A stretch of 64,000 bases of DNA from an uncultured Pelagibacteraceae bacterium (GCA_902597335.1 CACJXK010000006.1:19294-83293), one strand, 5' to 3'; shown: positions 36,633 to 47,022, numbered from the stretch's first letter. Notes: generated by a model not told the origin, from the sequence alone. Numbers and translations are program-made.

Positions 36633-37076
36633 TTACACTCTCCTTTTTTTTGGTGGTCTTGAACCATTATGTGGCATTGGTGTTGTGTCTTTTATTGATA
36701 TAATTTTAAATCCTCTTGCTTGCAATGCTCTCAAGGCTGTTTCTCTACCAGAACCAGGACCTTTAACTTCTACTGATAAAATTTTCATCCCAACTTCTAG
36801 TGCTTTTGATGCTGCAGAGTCTGCAGCCACTTGTGCTGCATACGGTGTCGATTTTCTAGAACCTTTAAAGCCTTTTTGGCCCGCAGATGCCCATGATATT
36901 ACATTTCCATTTGTATCAGCAATAGAAACGATTGTATTATTAAATGTTGATTGTACATATGCTATTCCATTTAAAATATTTTTCTTATTTTTCTTTTTCT
37001 TCGAATAAGAACTTTTTTTTATTTTTGGTTGACTTTCTTTAGTTGAATCTTTTTTTTCTATTTTTTCTTTCACCAT
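36633..37076 (-). CDS. rpsK: 30S ribosomal protein S11
   Basis: Platform protein near the mRNA exit. The 147 aa protein carries a lysine-rich N-terminal extension (about 1-34) before the core ([19 protein letters not shown]). It ends in the invariant [16 protein letters not shown]. Other conserved stretches are [19 protein letters not shown] and [16 protein letters not shown]. It lies 12 bp after rpsM. Confidence 0.99.
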   Translation of the reverse strand: MVKEKIEKKDSTKESQPKIKKSSYSKKKKNKKNILNGIAYVQSTFNNTIVSIADTNGNVISWASAGQKGFKGSRKSTPYAAQVAADSAASKALEVGMKILSVEVKGPGSGRETALRALQARGFKIISIKDTTPMPHNGSRPPKKRRV

Positions 37077-37088
37077 ATTAATTTAATA

Positions 37089-37472
37089 TTATTTTTTTAG
37101 TGGGGTTAATTTTTTCCCAGCAATAGCTATTGCTTTTCCTTTACGGGTTCTTGCATTACATCTGGTTCTCTGTCCTCTTACAGGTAATTTCTTTCTATGT
37201 CTTGATCCACGATATGATGCTAAGTCAATTAATCTTTTAATATTTAAAGATGTATCTCTTCTAAGATCACCTTCAACAGTAAATTTTTTGTCGATAAATT
37301 CTCTTATTTTCAAAATTTCATCATCTGTTAGCTCATTAACTCTTTTTGTGTTTGGAATTTCTAAAGACTTACAAATATCCTTTGAATTTTTTTCACCTAT
37401 ACCATAAATATAAGTTAGTCCTATTCTTACTAATTTGTTTTGTGGAATGTTTACACCTGCTATACGAGCCAT
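37089..37472 (-). CDS. rpsM: 30S ribosomal protein S13
   Basis: Head protein forming bridges to the large subunit. The 127 aa protein begins [20 protein letters not shown] and includes [14 protein letters not shown] and the basic [20 protein letters not shown] region. It heads the rpsM-rpsK-rpoA-rplQ segment and has its own near-consensus promoter in the 55 bp gap after adk. Confidence 0.99.
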   Translation of the reverse strand: MARIAGVNIPQNKLVRIGLTYIYGIGEKNSKDICKSLEIPNTKRVNELTDDEILKIREFIDKKFTVEGDLRRDTSLNIKRLIDLASYRGSRHRKKLPVRGQRTRCNARTRKGKAIAIAGKKLTPLKK

Positions 37473-37495
37473 AATATTGAGATAAAATTTAGCCT

Positions 37496-37523
37496 TTTAT
37501 ATAAGAAGTTTATTCAAAGTCAA
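37496..37523 (-). promoter_or_regulatory. Candidate sigma-70 promoter for rpsM-rpsK-rpoA-rplQ
   Basis: On the minus strand TTGACT (37523-37518), 16 bp, TATAAA (37501-37496), about 24 bp before the rpsM ATG. It fills one of the few real gaps in the ribosomal string and would let the alpha-operon genes be transcribed apart from secY-adk. Confidence 0.65.
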
Positions 37524-37527
37524 TGTC

Positions 37528-38091
37528 TTAAACAGATAGAATTTGCTCAATTTTATCAGATATTTCATTAATTTTTTCACCTCCATCTATTTCATAAAAA
37601 TTTGGTTTTTTTATGTAGAAATCTAACACTGGCTTTGTTGTCATCATGTAAGTATCATACCTCTTTAAAATGGTAGTTAAATTATCATCTGCTCTTTTCT
37701 CCAAAATTTTTCTTTTTTCGATTCTGCTAATAATTATATCTTTGCTTACATTGAGAAAGAATATGAAATCAATTTTTTGATTGGATTGATTCATCATTAA
37801 TTCTAAATTTTTTGCTTGGCTTAAGGATCTAGGATAACCATCAAATATTAATTTATTTTTTTTATTTTTGTCAAAAATTGCCGTTTTAATTAATTCATTT
37901 ACTATTTCATCTGTAGCAAAATCTCCTTTTGAAATAATATTTTCAATATCTTTGCCTAGTTCAGTTTTATTTTTTACTTCGTTTCTTAATAAATCACCTG
38001 TTGATATTTGATAAAGGTTAAATTTTTTAGAAATATTAATAGCTTGTGTGCCTTTGCCTGCTCCTGGTGGTCCAAATATTATAACATTCAC
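37528..38091 (-). CDS. adk: Adenylate kinase
   Basis: Interconverts ATP + AMP and 2 ADP. The 187 aa protein begins with the P-loop VIIFGPPGAGKGTQAI, then YQISTGDLLRNEV and FDGYPRSLSQAKNLE. It is the short form: the LID is only a few residues (RKILEKRADDN) rather than the ~30-residue domain. Its location between secY and rpsM is typical for alphaproteobacteria. Confidence 0.98.
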   Translation of the reverse strand: MNVIIFGPPGAGKGTQAINISKKFNLYQISTGDLLRNEVKNKTELGKDIENIISKGDFATDEIVNELIKTAIFDKNKKNKLIFDGYPRSLSQAKNLELMMNQSNQKIDFIFFLNVSKDIIISRIEKRKILEKRADDNLTTILKRYDTYMMTTKPVLDFYIKKPNFYEIDGGEKINEISDKIEQILSV

Positions 38092-38096
38092 CTATT

Positions 38097-39377
38097 TTAT
38101 CTTCCAAATTTAGTTTTTTTAATAAGTTGTTCATATTGCGAACTCATTAATCTAGTTTGGACTTGTGTAACTGTATCAATTGCTACAACAACAACGATTA
38201 GAACTGACGCACCACCTAAGTAAAATGGTATAGGATAATTTGCTATAAGAAATTCAGGCATCAAACAAACAAGTGTCAGATATATGGCTCCGATCGTTGT
38301 TAATCTTGTTAGTATAGTATCTATATAGATAGCTGTACTTTCACCTGGTCTTATTCCTGGAATAAAACCTCCATACTTTCTTAAATTTTCTGCAGTTTCA
38401 TTTGGATTAAAGGTAATTGATGTATAAAAAAATGTAAAAAATATTATACCAGATGCATACAAGATCATGTACAAAGGCTGACCCTGAGAAAAATAAGATG
38501 ATATATTTAAAAATAATTCATTTTGTGAAACATTAAAATTAGAAAAAGTTACTGGCAATAGAAGAAGTGCTGAAGCAAAAATAGCTGGTATAACGCCGGC
38601 AGAATTAATTTTAAGAGGTAAATGAGACGACTCTCCTCCATACATTTTATTACCCATTTGTCTTTTAGGGTAGTTTATAAGTATTTTTCTTAAGGCTCTT
38701 TCCATAAATACTATAAATAATATTGTTAACACTAATAAAACAAATATAAAAATAATCATCATTGTTGAGATTGCGCCTGTTCTTCCTAATTCAAATGTTG
38801 TAACTAAAGCTCTTGGTATTTCCGCCACAATTCCTGAGAATATTATTAATGATATACCATTACCGATACCTCTTTGAGTAATTTGTTCTCCTAACCACAT
38901 TAAAAATATTGTACCTGCTACTATTGTAGTTACAGTTGAAATTTTGAAAAAAGCTCCTGGATTAATTACTAAATCTGCTGATGACTCTAATCCTACTGCA
39001 AGTCCATATCCTTGAATGGTGGCTAATAAAACAGTTCCATATCTTGTAATTTGGGTAATCTTTTGTCTTCCAATTTCACCTTGTGCCTTCAAGTTTTTAA
39101 AATAGTCAGTAACGCCCGTTAACAACTGAATGATAATAGAAGATGATATATAAGGCATTATGCCAAGGGCAAATATAGCCATCCTGCTTACAGCACCACC
39201 AGCAAAAACATTAAACATTCCCAACAAGCCTTTTTGATTACTATCCATCATTATTTTTAATTGTTCTGGATCAATACCGGGTAAAGGTACAAATGTTCCT
39301 AATCGATAGATAGCAAGAATGAATATTGTGAAAATGATCCTGTTTCTCAAATCATTTGTTTGTGATGACTCACTCAT
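38097..39377 (-). CDS. secY: Preprotein translocase subunit SecY
   Basis: Channel subunit of the SecYEG translocon. The 426 aa inner-membrane protein has about ten transmembrane helices. Family landmarks: GTFVPLPGIDPEQL, PYISSSIIIQLLTGV, GEQITQRGIGNGISLIIF, and KYGGFIPGIRPGESTAIYID near the C-terminus. It starts one base after the rplO stop and is followed by adk after 5 bp. Confidence 0.99.
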   Translation of the reverse strand: MSESSQTNDLRNRIIFTIFILAIYRLGTFVPLPGIDPEQLKIMMDSNQKGLLGMFNVFAGGAVSRMAIFALGIMPYISSSIIIQLLTGVTDYFKNLKAQGEIGRQKITQITRYGTVLLATIQGYGLAVGLESSADLVINPGAFFKISTVTTIVAGTIFLMWLGEQITQRGIGNGISLIIFSGIVAEIPRALVTTFELGRTGAISTMMIIFIFVLLVLTILFIVFMERALRKILINYPKRQMGNKMYGGESSHLPLKINSAGVIPAIFASALLLLPVTFSNFNVSQNELFLNISSYFSQGQPLYMILYASGIIFFTFFYTSITFNPNETAENLRKYGGFIPGIRPGESTAIYIDTILTRLTTIGAIYLTLVCLMPEFLIANYPIPFYLGGASVLIVVVVAIDTVTQVQTRLMSSQYEQLIKKTKFGR

Positions 39378-39378
39378 T

Positions 39379-39837
39379 TTATTTTAGATTTTTAAGTTTT
39401 ATTATGCCACCAATTTTTTCTATCTTAGCTATTGCTGCAACTGATGAAAAATCTGCCTCGATATTTATTTTAGATGTCAAATTTCCATTTGCCAGAATTT
39501 TAAATTTTAAGTATGATTTACCAATTATTTTATTTTTTTTTAAACTTTCTAGATTAATCTGATTTTGAGGATCTATTTTCTTATTATTTACAAAATTTTG
39601 TAATTGATCTAAATTTATTGTTGCTATTCTACTTTTATTTATTGGGTTAAATCCTCTTTTTGGCAATCTTCTGTAAAGAGGCATTTGTCCTCCTTCAAAA
39701 CTTTTAATTGCTACCCCTGATCTTGATTTTTGACCTTTTACTCCTCTACCTGAGGTTTTTCCTTTTCCAGATCCAATTCCACGTCCAAGTCTTTTTTTTG
39801 AACATTTAATTTTAACGTTATTGCTTAAAAAATTCAT
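39379..39837 (-). CDS. rplO: 50S ribosomal protein L15
   Basis: Late-assembling 23S rRNA binder. The 152 aa protein has the glycine-rich N-terminus GRGIGSGKGKTSGRGVKGQK and FEGGQMPLYRRLPKRGF. It shares one base with rpsE (TAATG); rpmD (L30), normally between the two, has no room. Confidence 0.98.
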   Translation of the reverse strand: MNFLSNNVKIKCSKKRLGRGIGSGKGKTSGRGVKGQKSRSGVAIKSFEGGQMPLYRRLPKRGFNPINKSRIATINLDQLQNFVNNKKIDPQNQINLESLKKNKIIGKSYLKFKILANGNLTSKINIEADFSSVAAIAKIEKIGGIIKLKNLK

Positions 39838-40337
39838 TATCCTCTTTTCTCAATTATCTCTGAAATCTTTTTATTTCTAAGCAATGAAATATTTTTTGGT
39901 GAGTTTTGATTTATTAGAGCTTTCATGCATGCTCTTATTACATTATGTGGATTAGCTGTGCCAAGTGATTTAGCTACAATATCTTTTATACCTAGAACCT
40001 CACAAACTGCTCTAACAGCTCCACCAGCTATAATACCTGTACCTTTGGGTGCAGCTCTTAATTTAATTTTTCCAGCTCCATCCTTCCCAAATATATCATG
40101 ATGTATTGTTCTTCCTTCTCTTAGTGGAATTTGAACAAGGTTTCTTCTTGCTAATTCGTTTGCTTTTTTAATAGCATCTGGAACTTGTTTTGCTTTAGCG
40201 TGAGCAACTCCAATTTTTCCATTTTGGTTTCCAACTACAACTAGTGCAGAAAAACCAAATCTTCTCCCACCTTTTACAACTTTTGTTATTCTATTAATGT
40301 GAACTAATTTTTCTACAAATTCTGTATTTTTTTCCAT
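39837..40337 (-). CDS. rpsE: 30S ribosomal protein S5
   Basis: Translational fidelity and helicase-like mRNA entry protein. The 166 aa protein includes [57 protein letters not shown] and [16 protein letters not shown], all core S5 motifs. It lies 3 bp downstream of rplR. Confidence 0.99.
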   Translation of the reverse strand: MEKNTEFVEKLVHINRITKVVKGGRRFGFSALVVVGNQNGKIGVAHAKAKQVPDAIKKANELARRNLVQIPLREGRTIHHDIFGKDGAGKIKLRAAPKGTGIIAGGAVRAVCEVLGIKDIVAKSLGTANPHNVIRACMKALINQNSPKNISLLRNKKISEIIEKRG

Positions 40338-40340
40338 AAT

Positions 40341-40694
40341 TTAAAATTCCATTCCATTTTTTCTTAACTCGTCCGCTAATAATTTAACTCTTCCATGGTA
40401 TTTATAAGATCCCCTATCAAAATAAACTTTTGTAATATTCTTATCTTTTGCCTTCTTTGCGAGTTCTTCTGCTACCATTGTAGACTTTTGTTTTTTATTT
40501 ATTTTTTGAGACTTTATTTTTTTTGTATTTGATGAAGCTGATAAAACTGTGATATTTTTTTCATCATCAATTATTTGAGCACTTATATTTTTGATAGATC
40601 TATTCACGCTTAGTCTAAACCTATCTTTAGAAGAAACTTTTTTTACTTTATTTCTTATTCTAAATTTTTTTCTATCTAGTTTAGTTATTTTCAT
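40341..40694 (-). CDS. rplR: 50S ribosomal protein L18
   Basis: 5S rRNA-binding protein of the central protuberance. In the 117 aa protein, [19 protein letters not shown], the central [21 protein letters not shown] (shown as part) and [25 protein letters not shown] C-terminus are characteristic. It shares one base with the rplF stop. Confidence 0.98.
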   Translation of the reverse strand: MKITKLDRKKFRIRNKVKKVSSKDRFRLSVNRSIKNISAQIIDDEKNITVLSASSNTKKIKSQKINKKQKSTMVAEELAKKAKDKNITKVYFDRGSYKYHGRVKLLADELRKNGMEF

Positions 40695-41233
40695 TATTTT
40701 TTCTTACCTTCTTTTCTTAATATGTACTGGCCTTGTTCTTTTATACCTTTTCCTTTATATGGTTCTGGTGGTCTTATACTTTTAATTTCCGCAGCAACCA
40801 TTCCTACTTGTTGTTTGTCTGTGCCAGAAATTTTTAAAATATTTTGTTTTTCGACTTGAACTTTTATTCCTTCTGGAATATTAAAATTTATATCATGGCT
40901 AAAACCCAATTGAAGATTTAATACTGTACCCTTTAATGCTGCTCTGTAACCTACACCAGACAACTCAAGAATTTTTTCATAACCTTTGCTAGCGCCAATT
41001 ATCGCGTTATTTATTAAACTTCTACTCATTCCCCATAGTCTTTTTGTTTCTTGGTTATTTTTTTTTGGTTTAATTGAAACCTCTTTGCCTTCATTAATAT
41101 TTAAATCAAAAGTATCTAAATCAATATTTAGTGATTTTTTTCCAAGTGGTCCCTCAATATTTATTATATTGTCGTTTAATACAACTTTAACTTTTTCTGG
41201 GATAGATATATTTAATTTTCCTATTTTTGACAT
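40694..41233 (-). CDS. rplF: 50S ribosomal protein L6
   Basis: Binds the sarcin-ricin region side of the 50S subunit. The 179 aa protein has two L6 repeats, [16 protein letters not shown] at the start, [17 protein letters not shown], and the signature [17 protein letters not shown]. It has a TAATG junction with rpsH. Confidence 0.99.
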   Translation of the reverse strand: MSKIGKLNISIPEKVKVVLNDNIINIEGPLGKKSLNIDLDTFDLNINEGKEVSIKPKKNNQETKRLWGMSRSLINNAIIGASKGYEKILELSGVGYRAALKGTVLNLQLGFSHDINFNIPEGIKVQVEKQNILKISGTDKQQVGMVAAEIKSIRPPEPYKGKGIKEQGQYILRKEGKKK

Positions 41234-41628
41234 TAAAATACCTTACAAATTACCTCTCCACCAACCTTTTGCTTTCTAGCATCTATGTCAGTCATTACTC
41301 CTTTTGGAGTTGAAATTATTGCTATACCAAGTCCATTATTCACTTTTGGCAGACTCTCAGCGCTTGAAAAAATTCTTCTTCCGGGTTTTGAAACTCTCTC
41401 TATGGAGCTTATAACTGGATTTCCAGAGTTATATTTTAAACTTATTTCTAAACTTGGCTTATTATCATCTGATTTAACTTCATAATCAATTATATAGCCC
41501 TCAGATTTTAATATTTCTGCTATTTTTGTTTTAAATTTTGATGAAGGTAGTTCTAATTTTTTATGATTTCTTTTTTGAGAATTTTTTAATCTCGCTAACA
41601 TATCACCTATTGGGTCACTTAAACTCAT
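41233..41628 (-). CDS. rpsH: 30S ribosomal protein S8
   Basis: Central-domain 16S rRNA binder and, in other bacteria, translational repressor of the spc operon. The 131 aa protein begins SLSDPIGDMLARLKNSQKRN and ends GLGIAIISTPKGVMTDIDA followed by GGEVICKVF. It lies 10 bp after rpsN. Confidence 0.99.
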   Translation of the reverse strand: MSLSDPIGDMLARLKNSQKRNHKKLELPSSKFKTKIAEILKSEGYIIDYEVKSDDNKPSLEISLKYNSGNPVISSIERVSKPGRRIFSSAESLPKVNNGLGIAIISTPKGVMTDIDARKQKVGGEVICKVF

Positions 41629-41638
41629 ATTATCCTTT

Positions 41639-41944
41639 CTACCAACTTGATTTTACCATACCAGGAATTTTACCTTCTAGACCTAATTGTCTTAAAGCAA
41701 TTCTTGATATTTTTAATTTTCTATAAACTCCATGCGGTCTACCAGTAATTTGACATCTATTTCTTACTCTAATTTTAGCAGAATTCCTTGGTAAATTTGA
41801 CAGTTTTTGTTGAGCCTTGAATCTTTCTTCGAATGAGAGTTTTTTGTTCATTATTATTTTTTTTAGGTTTTCTCTTTTTTTAAAAAATTTTTCAGAGAGC
41901 TTAATTCTTTTATTATTTTTATTAATAGAACTTAATTTAGCCAT
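41639..41944 (-). CDS. rpsN: 30S ribosomal protein S14
   Basis: Head protein. The 101 aa long form has a single cysteine ([19 protein letters not shown]), so it is the zinc-independent type lacking paired CxxC motifs. It ends in the conserved IPGMVKSSW. It has a TAATG junction with rplE. Confidence 0.98.
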   Translation of the reverse strand: MAKLSSINKNNKRIKLSEKFFKKRENLKKIIMNKKLSFEERFKAQQKLSNLPRNSAKIRVRNRCQITGRPHGVYRKLKISRIALRQLGLEGKIPGMVKSSW

Positions 41945-42498
41945 TAATTACTCCTTGTTTCTTTGAATGGAAAATTTAACTTTTTCAATAGTTCATAAGC
42001 ATGGTTTTTATCCATTGTTTTTATTACAATTGTTATATCTAAACCTCTTACTTTATCTATTTTATCAAAATTTACTTCAGGAAATATAATCTGTTCTTTT
42101 ATTCCAAAAGTATAATTTCCAAATTTATCAAATCCATCTGGATTTAATCCTCTAAAATCTTTAATACGTGGCAAAGCTATATTTACTAATCTATCAATGA
42201 ATTCATACATTTTATTTTTTCTTAAAGTGACCTTTAAGCCAGAATTAGTATTTTTTCTTGTTTTAAAATTAGCAATAGATTTTTTGAATTTTGTTATAAC
42301 AGGTTTTTGTCCTGTTATACTTGCAAGATCTTCCTCACAAGATTTAACTATTTTTGCATCGTTTCCGTCTAGTCCTAGTCCCATATTTAAAACTATTTTT
42401 TCAATTTTTGGTCCCATATATTGACTTTTATAGCCAAACATTTCTTTAAGAGTGGGATTTATCTCTTTCAAAATAATTTCTTTTAATCTCGGTTGCAT
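41944..42498 (-). CDS. rplE: 50S ribosomal protein L5
   Basis: 5S rRNA and P-site tRNA contacting protein. The 184 aa protein has [48 protein letters not shown] and [20 protein letters not shown]. It shares one base with rplX. Confidence 0.99.
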   Translation of the reverse strand: MQPRLKEIILKEINPTLKEMFGYKSQYMGPKIEKIVLNMGLGLDGNDAKIVKSCEEDLASITGQKPVITKFKKSIANFKTRKNTNSGLKVTLRKNKMYEFIDRLVNIALPRIKDFRGLNPDGFDKFGNYTFGIKEQIIFPEVNFDKIDKVRGLDITIVIKTMDKNHAYELLKKLNFPFKETRSN

Positions 42499-42740
42499 TA
42501 TTTTTTTGGCTCCATTTTTTTATTTTTTTCAATATTTTTTAAATTTGACAAATGAATGAAATTTTCTTTTGAAATAATTCCGCCTTTTTTTTCCTTTGTA
42601 GTTTTTAAATGTTTTTTAATAAAATTTATCCCCTTTATTTTAGCTCGATTATTCTTTCTATCAATTTCAATTACTTCACCCTCTTTATTTTTGTCTTTCC
42701 CGGATATAATTTTTACTTTCAAACCTTTTGTAATCATCAT
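42498..42740 (-). CDS. rplX: 50S ribosomal protein L24
   Basis: Assembly-initiator protein. The short 80 aa form has the KOW motif [19 protein letters not shown]. It begins with tandem ATGs (42740 and 42737), the first overlapping the rplN stop (ATGATG). It is shorter than the usual ~100 residues, ending soon after [16 protein letters not shown]. Confidence 0.95.
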   Translation of the reverse strand: MMITKGLKVKIISGKDKNKEGEVIEIDRKNNRAKIKGINFIKKHLKTTKEKKGGIISKENFIHLSNLKNIEKNKKMEPKK

Positions 42741-43105
42741 AATACCTCTGGAGCTAATGAGATAATTTTCATTTGCCCTCTATTTCTAAGCTCCCTTGTC
42801 ACTGGTCCAAATATTCTTGTGCCTATGGGTTCACCTTTATCATCCGTCAATACTGCAGCATTATTATCGAATCTTACTTTTGAGCCATCATTTCTGTGGA
42901 TTCCTTTTTTTACTCTTACGACAACTGCTTTATGAACTGCGCCTTTTTTTACTTTTCCTTTAGGAATTGCTTCCTTAACAGCAACAACAATTGTGTCTCC
43001 AATGCTCGCATATCTTCTTTTTGATCCACCAAGCACTTTTATGCATTCAATTTTTTTTGCTCCAGTATTATCAGCAACCATTAATTCTGTTTGAACTTGG
43101 ATCAT
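42737..43105 (-). CDS. rplN: 50S ribosomal protein L14
   Basis: Intersubunit bridge protein. At 122 aa it has the standard length. It starts [20 protein letters not shown] and includes [20 protein letters not shown] and [13 protein letters not shown]. It overlaps rpsQ and rplX by 4 bp each. Confidence 0.99.
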   Translation of the reverse strand: MIQVQTELMVADNTGAKKIECIKVLGGSKRRYASIGDTIVVAVKEAIPKGKVKKGAVHKAVVVRVKKGIHRNDGSKVRFDNNAAVLTDDKGEPIGTRIFGPVTRELRNRGQMKIISLAPEVL

Positions 43106-43338
43106 TTTATTTCTCCAATAACTTCGAATTTTTTATTTTTAGAAAATGGTCTACTTTCTCTAATAGTAACTTTATCACCAGTTTTAAATTTATTTTCTTC
43201 GTCATGAGCGTTGTATTTTTTTCTTGCTTTCATTACTTTTTTTAAAATTGGATGCTGATATTTTCTTTCTACCATCACAGTTATTGTTTTGTTTGGTTTA
43301 TCACTCACAACAATTCCGCTCAAAATTTTTTTAGGCAT
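43102..43338 (-). CDS. rpsQ: 30S ribosomal protein S17
   Basis: Primary 16S rRNA binding protein of the 5' domain. The 78 aa protein has [20 protein letters not shown] and [18 protein letters not shown]. It overlaps rpmC by 8 bp and rplN by 4 bp. Confidence 0.98.
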   Translation of the reverse strand: MPKKILSGIVVSDKPNKTITVMVERKYQHPILKKVMKARKKYNAHDEENKFKTGDKVTIRESRPFSKNKKFEVIGEIK

Positions 43339-43519
43339 TTTTAAACTCCAATAATGTTTTCAATCTTGCTATATTCTTTTTAGTCTCTGTAATTTTTGCA
43401 GGACTTTTAATCTGTCCATTTACTTTTTGAAACCTAAAATTAAACAAATCTTTTTTAAGTTTTTCAAGATTTTCTAATCTTTGTTTTTTAGTTAGTTTTT
43501 TTATCTCTTTTTTTTTCAT
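43331..43519 (-). CDS. rpmC: 50S ribosomal protein L29
   Basis: Small two-helix protein at the exit tunnel that contacts nascent-chain factors. The 62 aa protein has the L29 core [20 protein letters not shown] followed by [10 protein letters not shown]. It is placed between rplP and rpsQ as expected. Confidence 0.96.
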   Translation of the reverse strand: MKKKEIKKLTKKQRLENLEKLKKDLFNFRFQKVNGQIKSPAKITETKKNIARLKTLLEFKNA

Positions 43520-43520
43520 T

Positions 43521-43928
43521 TTATATTCTTTTTATAAATTTGCATTTTATTGGCAATTTTGCAGATGCTTTGTATAACGCTTCTTTAGCAATTTGCTCTG
43601 ACACACCATCCACTTCAAATAAAATTCTTCCTGGTTTTACTCTGCAAGCCCAAAACTCTGGAGAACCTTTCCCTTTACCCATTCTTACTTCTGTTGGTTT
43701 TTTTGAAACTGGAATATTTGGAAACATTCTTGTCCATACTCTTCCTTGTCTTTTCATATGTCTTGTCAAAGCTACTCTAGCAGCCTCAATTTGTCTTGAA
43801 ATTACTCTTTCTGGTTGGATGGCTTTTAGACCAAAAGAGCCATAGTTCATAACATTGCATCTAGAAGCATTTCCATGAATTCTTCCTTTGTGAGCTTTTC
43901 TAAATTTGCTTCTGGTTGGTTGTAACAT
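43521..43928 (-). CDS. rplP: 50S ribosomal protein L16
   Basis: Positions tRNAs near the peptidyl-transferase centre. The 135 aa protein begins [17 protein letters not shown] and includes [20 protein letters not shown] and [20 protein letters not shown]. It lies 2 bp after rpsC. Confidence 0.99.
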   Translation of the reverse strand: MLQPTRSKFRKAHKGRIHGNASRCNVMNYGSFGLKAIQPERVISRQIEAARVALTRHMKRQGRVWTRMFPNIPVSKKPTEVRMGKGKGSPEFWACRVKPGRILFEVDGVSEQIAKEALYKASAKLPIKCKFIKRI

Positions 43929-43930
43929 TT

Positions 43931-44590
43931 TTAAGCTTTGTTCCTTTCTTGACTAAATTCTTTTGTAAAAATTTCTCCTTTATATATCCAAACCTTGATG
44001 CCAATTATTCCATAGGTGGTTAGTGCTTCAGCTTCGGAATAATCAATATCTGCTCTTAATGTATGCGATGGAATGCTTCCCTCTCTTAACCATTCTGTTC
44101 TGGCAATCTCATTACCACCAAGTCTTCCACTTATTGATACTTTTATACCTTTTGCGCCTAATCTTAGAGCTGACTGCATTGCTCTTTTCATTGCTCTTCT
44201 ATATGAAACTCGTTTTACTAATTGTTGTGCAATATTTTCAGCAACCAAATAACTATTTGTTTCAGGTTTTTTTACCTCTTTAATATTTAGAACTACCTCA
44301 TTAGAAGTTAACTTAGATAAATTTCCTTTAATTTTCTCAATGTCAGTTCCTTTTTTACCTATAACGAAACCAGGTCTTGATGTGTAAATTGTTACAAAAC
44401 ATTTCTTCGCTGTCCTCTCTATCATCACTTTTGATACACCAGAATTTATTACATTCTTTTTAATATAGTTTCTAATTTTAAAATCCTCTATTAGGTTATT
44501 GCCAAAGTCTTTTTTCTTGGCATACCAAACGGAATCCCATCCTCTGTTGATTCCTAATCTAAGTCCAATTGGATTAACTTTTTGTCCCAT
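43931..44590 (-). CDS. rpsC: 30S ribosomal protein S3
   Basis: mRNA-entry protein with a KH domain. The 219 aa protein starts [20 protein letters not shown], carries the KH motif [14 protein letters not shown], and has [18 protein letters not shown]. Its start lies 17 bp inside the rplV end, an unusually long but believable overlap because both termini are conserved. Confidence 0.99.
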   Translation of the reverse strand: MGQKVNPIGLRLGINRGWDSVWYAKKKDFGNNLIEDFKIRNYIKKNVINSGVSKVMIERTAKKCFVTIYTSRPGFVIGKKGTDIEKIKGNLSKLTSNEVVLNIKEVKKPETNSYLVAENIAQQLVKRVSYRRAMKRAMQSALRLGAKGIKVSISGRLGGNEIARTEWLREGSIPSHTLRADIDYSEAEALTTYGIIGIKVWIYKGEIFTKEFSQERNKA

Positions 44591-44969
44591 GACTCTCCAT
44601 TTTTTTTGATAGTTCTGTTAAAATAATCGTTAAGTTTGAATATGGCTTCATGATTTCAGCAGCTCTGCCCTTTGCTCTAGCTCTAAATCTCTTCATAACA
44701 ACTTGCTTTCCACAATAAGCTTCTTTTATTATTAATTTATCAATGTCATATTGATAGTTATTTTCTGCGTTTGCTATTGCTGACGAAATTGTTTTTTTTA
44801 TATCCTTTGATATTCTTTTGTCAGAAAATGAAAGATCTCTAATTGCTATATCAACTTTTTTTCCAACTATCGATTTTAATAATGGTTTTAGTTTTCTTGT
44901 ACTAGATCTTACATTTTTATTAACTGATCTAACAATTTTAGTATCTATTTTTTTTGTTAATTTTGACAT
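44574..44969 (-). CDS. rplV: 50S ribosomal protein L22
   Basis: Lines the nascent-peptide exit tunnel. The 131 aa protein has the family core [20 protein letters not shown] and [17 protein letters not shown]. The N-terminal half is lysine-rich and more diverged. It has a TAATG junction with rpsS and overlaps rpsC by 17 bp. Confidence 0.97.
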   Translation of the reverse strand: MSKLTKKIDTKIVRSVNKNVRSSTRKLKPLLKSIVGKKVDIAIRDLSFSDKRISKDIKKTISSAIANAENNYQYDIDKLIIKEAYCGKQVVMKRFRARAKGRAAEIMKPYSNLTIILTELSKKMESHGTKS

Positions 44970-45268
44970 TATTTCTTAGCCGCTCCACCTTCTACTTTTG
45001 CTTTCTTATCAGCAGGAGTATGTCCAAAAAATTGTCTTGTTGGAGCAAACTCTCCGAATTTATGACCAACCATATCTTCAGAAATTGTAATTGGTATAAA
45101 TTTTTTTCCATTATGAATTAAAAAACTTATTCCTACGAATTCAGGTATTATTGTTGATTTTCTTGACCAAGTTTTAATTGGTTTTTTAACCGGGTCATCT
45201 TTCATTTTTTCTACCTTTTTAATTAGGCTTTCTTCAACAAATGGTCCTTTCCAAACTGATCTTGCCAT
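44969..45268 (-). CDS. rpsS: 30S ribosomal protein S19
   Basis: Head protein contacting S13 and the A-site finger. The 99 aa protein begins [20 protein letters not shown] and includes [32 protein letters not shown]. It lies 3 bp after rplB. Confidence 0.99.
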   Translation of the reverse strand: MARSVWKGPFVEESLIKKVEKMKDDPVKKPIKTWSRKSTIIPEFVGISFLIHNGKKFIPITISEDMVGHKFGEFAPTRQFFGHTPADKKAKVEGGAAKK

Positions 45269-45271
45269 AAA

Positions 45272-46105
45272 TTATGCTCTTTTCTTCTTTCTTCTTCTTA
45301 TTATAAATTTATCTGTTTTTTTGTTATCTCTGGTTTTTAGACCTTTCGCAGATTGGCCAGTCGGTGAGACTGGATGTCTTCCACCTGCTGATTTACCTTC
45401 ACCTCCTCCATGAGGGTGATCAACTGGATTCTTAACAACTCCTCTTGTATGAGGTCTTTTTCCAAGCCATCTTGACCTACCAGCTTTACCTATTTTTATA
45501 TTTTTTTGATCTGGATTAGACAATACGCCTATTGTTGCCATAGAATTAGAATTTATTTTTCTCACTTCTCCTGATGTCATTTTGATTATTGAATAGTTTC
45601 CATCTATTCCTGATATAGAAACTGAAGTTCCAGCTGACCTTGCAATTTTACCACCACCACCAGGATTTATTTCTACATTATGTATATCCACTCCAACTGG
45701 TATATCTTTTAATGGTAGACAGTTGCCTATTTTGATTTCAGAATCTGATCCATTTTGGATTACATCACCTACCTTTATATCCTTAGGTGATAAATAATAG
45801 AATCTTTCACCATCTTCAAATTTAACTAACATAATATGGCAAGATCTGTTTGGGTCATATTCAATTCTTTCAACTTCGGCTGTTAAACCTATTTTTTTTC
45901 TGTAAAAGTCAATTTTTCTATACTTATGTTTGTGTCCGCCACCATGATTTCTAGATGTTATTCGACCATAGTTATTTCTTCCTTTTGATGAATTGTTTGG
46001 TGCAGTCAATGATTTAAATGGTTTTCCTTTCCAAAGACCATCTCTGCTTATTAGAATAGTGCCTCTTGTCGATTTTGTGTATGGTTTAAATGTCTTTAGT
46101 GCCAT
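45272..46105 (-). CDS. rplB: 50S ribosomal protein L2
   Basis: Core 23S rRNA binder needed for subunit joining and peptidyl transfer. The 277 aa protein has GRITSRNHGGGHKHKYR, VHNIEINPG-like VDIHNVEINPGGGGKIARSA, and the signature GVVKNPVDHPHGGGEGKSAG. A basic C-terminal tail ends RRRKKKRA. It starts one base after rplW. Confidence 0.99.
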   Translation of the reverse strand: MALKTFKPYTKSTRGTILISRDGLWKGKPFKSLTAPNNSSKGRNNYGRITSRNHGGGHKHKYRKIDFYRKKIGLTAEVERIEYDPNRSCHIMLVKFEDGERFYYLSPKDIKVGDVIQNGSDSEIKIGNCLPLKDIPVGVDIHNVEINPGGGGKIARSAGTSVSISGIDGNYSIIKMTSGEVRKINSNSMATIGVLSNPDQKNIKIGKAGRSRWLGKRPHTRGVVKNPVDHPHGGGEGKSAGGRHPVSPTGQSAKGLKTRDNKKTDKFIIRRRKKKRA

Positions 46106-46106
46106 T

Positions 46107-46400
46107 TTATATACCTGTTGTTAGGTCAATGTTTTGACCTTTTTTAAGTGTGATGATTGCTTTTTTAAAACCCTTAACTTTAACCTTTTTTCCTCTTGTT
46201 GTTTTAATTCTCATTTTTTTGTTAATAATATTTACTTTTGTCACGTTAACTTTAAAAATTTTCTCGATATTATTTTTTAAATTTTTTTTATTAGCCTTAG
46301 AGTGAACTTTAAAAGTAACTTTGTTTTGCTCAGATAAGTTAGTTGATTTCTCTGTTACTAGAGGAGATATTATTTTGTCATATAAATGTAATTTTTGCAT
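46107..46400 (-). CDS. rplW: 50S ribosomal protein L23
   Basis: Exit-site docking protein for trigger factor and SRP. The 97 aa protein has IISPLVTEKSTNLSEQNKVT, VNIINKKMRIKTTRGKKVKV and a C-terminal KKAIITLKKGQNID. It lies 1 bp after rplD. Confidence 0.98.
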   Translation of the reverse strand: MQKLHLYDKIISPLVTEKSTNLSEQNKVTFKVHSKANKKNLKNNIEKIFKVNVTKVNIINKKMRIKTTRGKKVKVKGFKKAIITLKKGQNIDLTTGI

Positions 46401-46401
46401 A

Positions 46402-47022
46402 TTAGTACCTCTTTTCTAACTCTTTTATAGATGTTTCAGTAAATATTACTTTTTTAAATTTCGCTAAATCATACGCACTGAAATGATTTACATCTGTTAT
46501 TTTTACATTCGGAATATTTCTTACAGATTTGAAAATATTATTTTTGGATTTTAGATCAGCAATAATTATTGAATTTTTTGCTTCAAATTTAGTCAGAATA
46601 TTATTCATTTCTTTAGTTTTGATAATTGGATCTCCAAAATCATCGAAAATAATTAAATCTTTTAATTTATTTTTTTTTGTAATTAATGAAGCTATACTCA
46701 ATTTTTTTTCACTTTTGTTAAGTTTTCTCTTTTTATAATTTTTTTCACCCTTAGGACCATGAGCTACACCACCACCAACAAATATTGGAGCTTTTTTACT
46801 TGCATGTCTTGCATTTCCAGTTCCCTTTTGAGCATAAATTTTTGATGTCGAACCTATAATTTCATTCTTTTGTTTAGTTTTAGCCTTTCTTCCTTTATAA
46901 TTGGCATTTGTCTTATAAAGTACGCTACTTACAAGTTTATTGTTTATTTTCGCAGCAAATATTTTATCAGAAACATCAATTGTTTCTTTATTTCCATCAA
47001 TTTTAAGTTTTTCTATTTTCAT
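46402..47022 (-). CDS. rplD: 50S ribosomal protein L4
   Basis: Exit-tunnel protein; in enterobacteria it also represses its own operon. The 206 aa protein has the tunnel-loop signature IYAQKGTGNARHASKKAPIF and GGVAHGPKGEKNYKKR. The C-terminal Rossmann-like part is diverged. It is adjacent to rplC with no gap. Confidence 0.98.
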   Translation of the reverse strand: MKIEKLKIDGNKETIDVSDKIFAAKINNKLVSSVLYKTNANYKGRKAKTKQKNEIIGSTSKIYAQKGTGNARHASKKAPIFVGGGVAHGPKGEKNYKKRKLNKSEKKLSIASLITKKNKLKDLIIFDDFGDPIIKTKEMNNILTKFEAKNSIIIADLKSKNNIFKSVRNIPNVKITDVNHFSAYDLAKFKKVIFTETSIKELEKRY

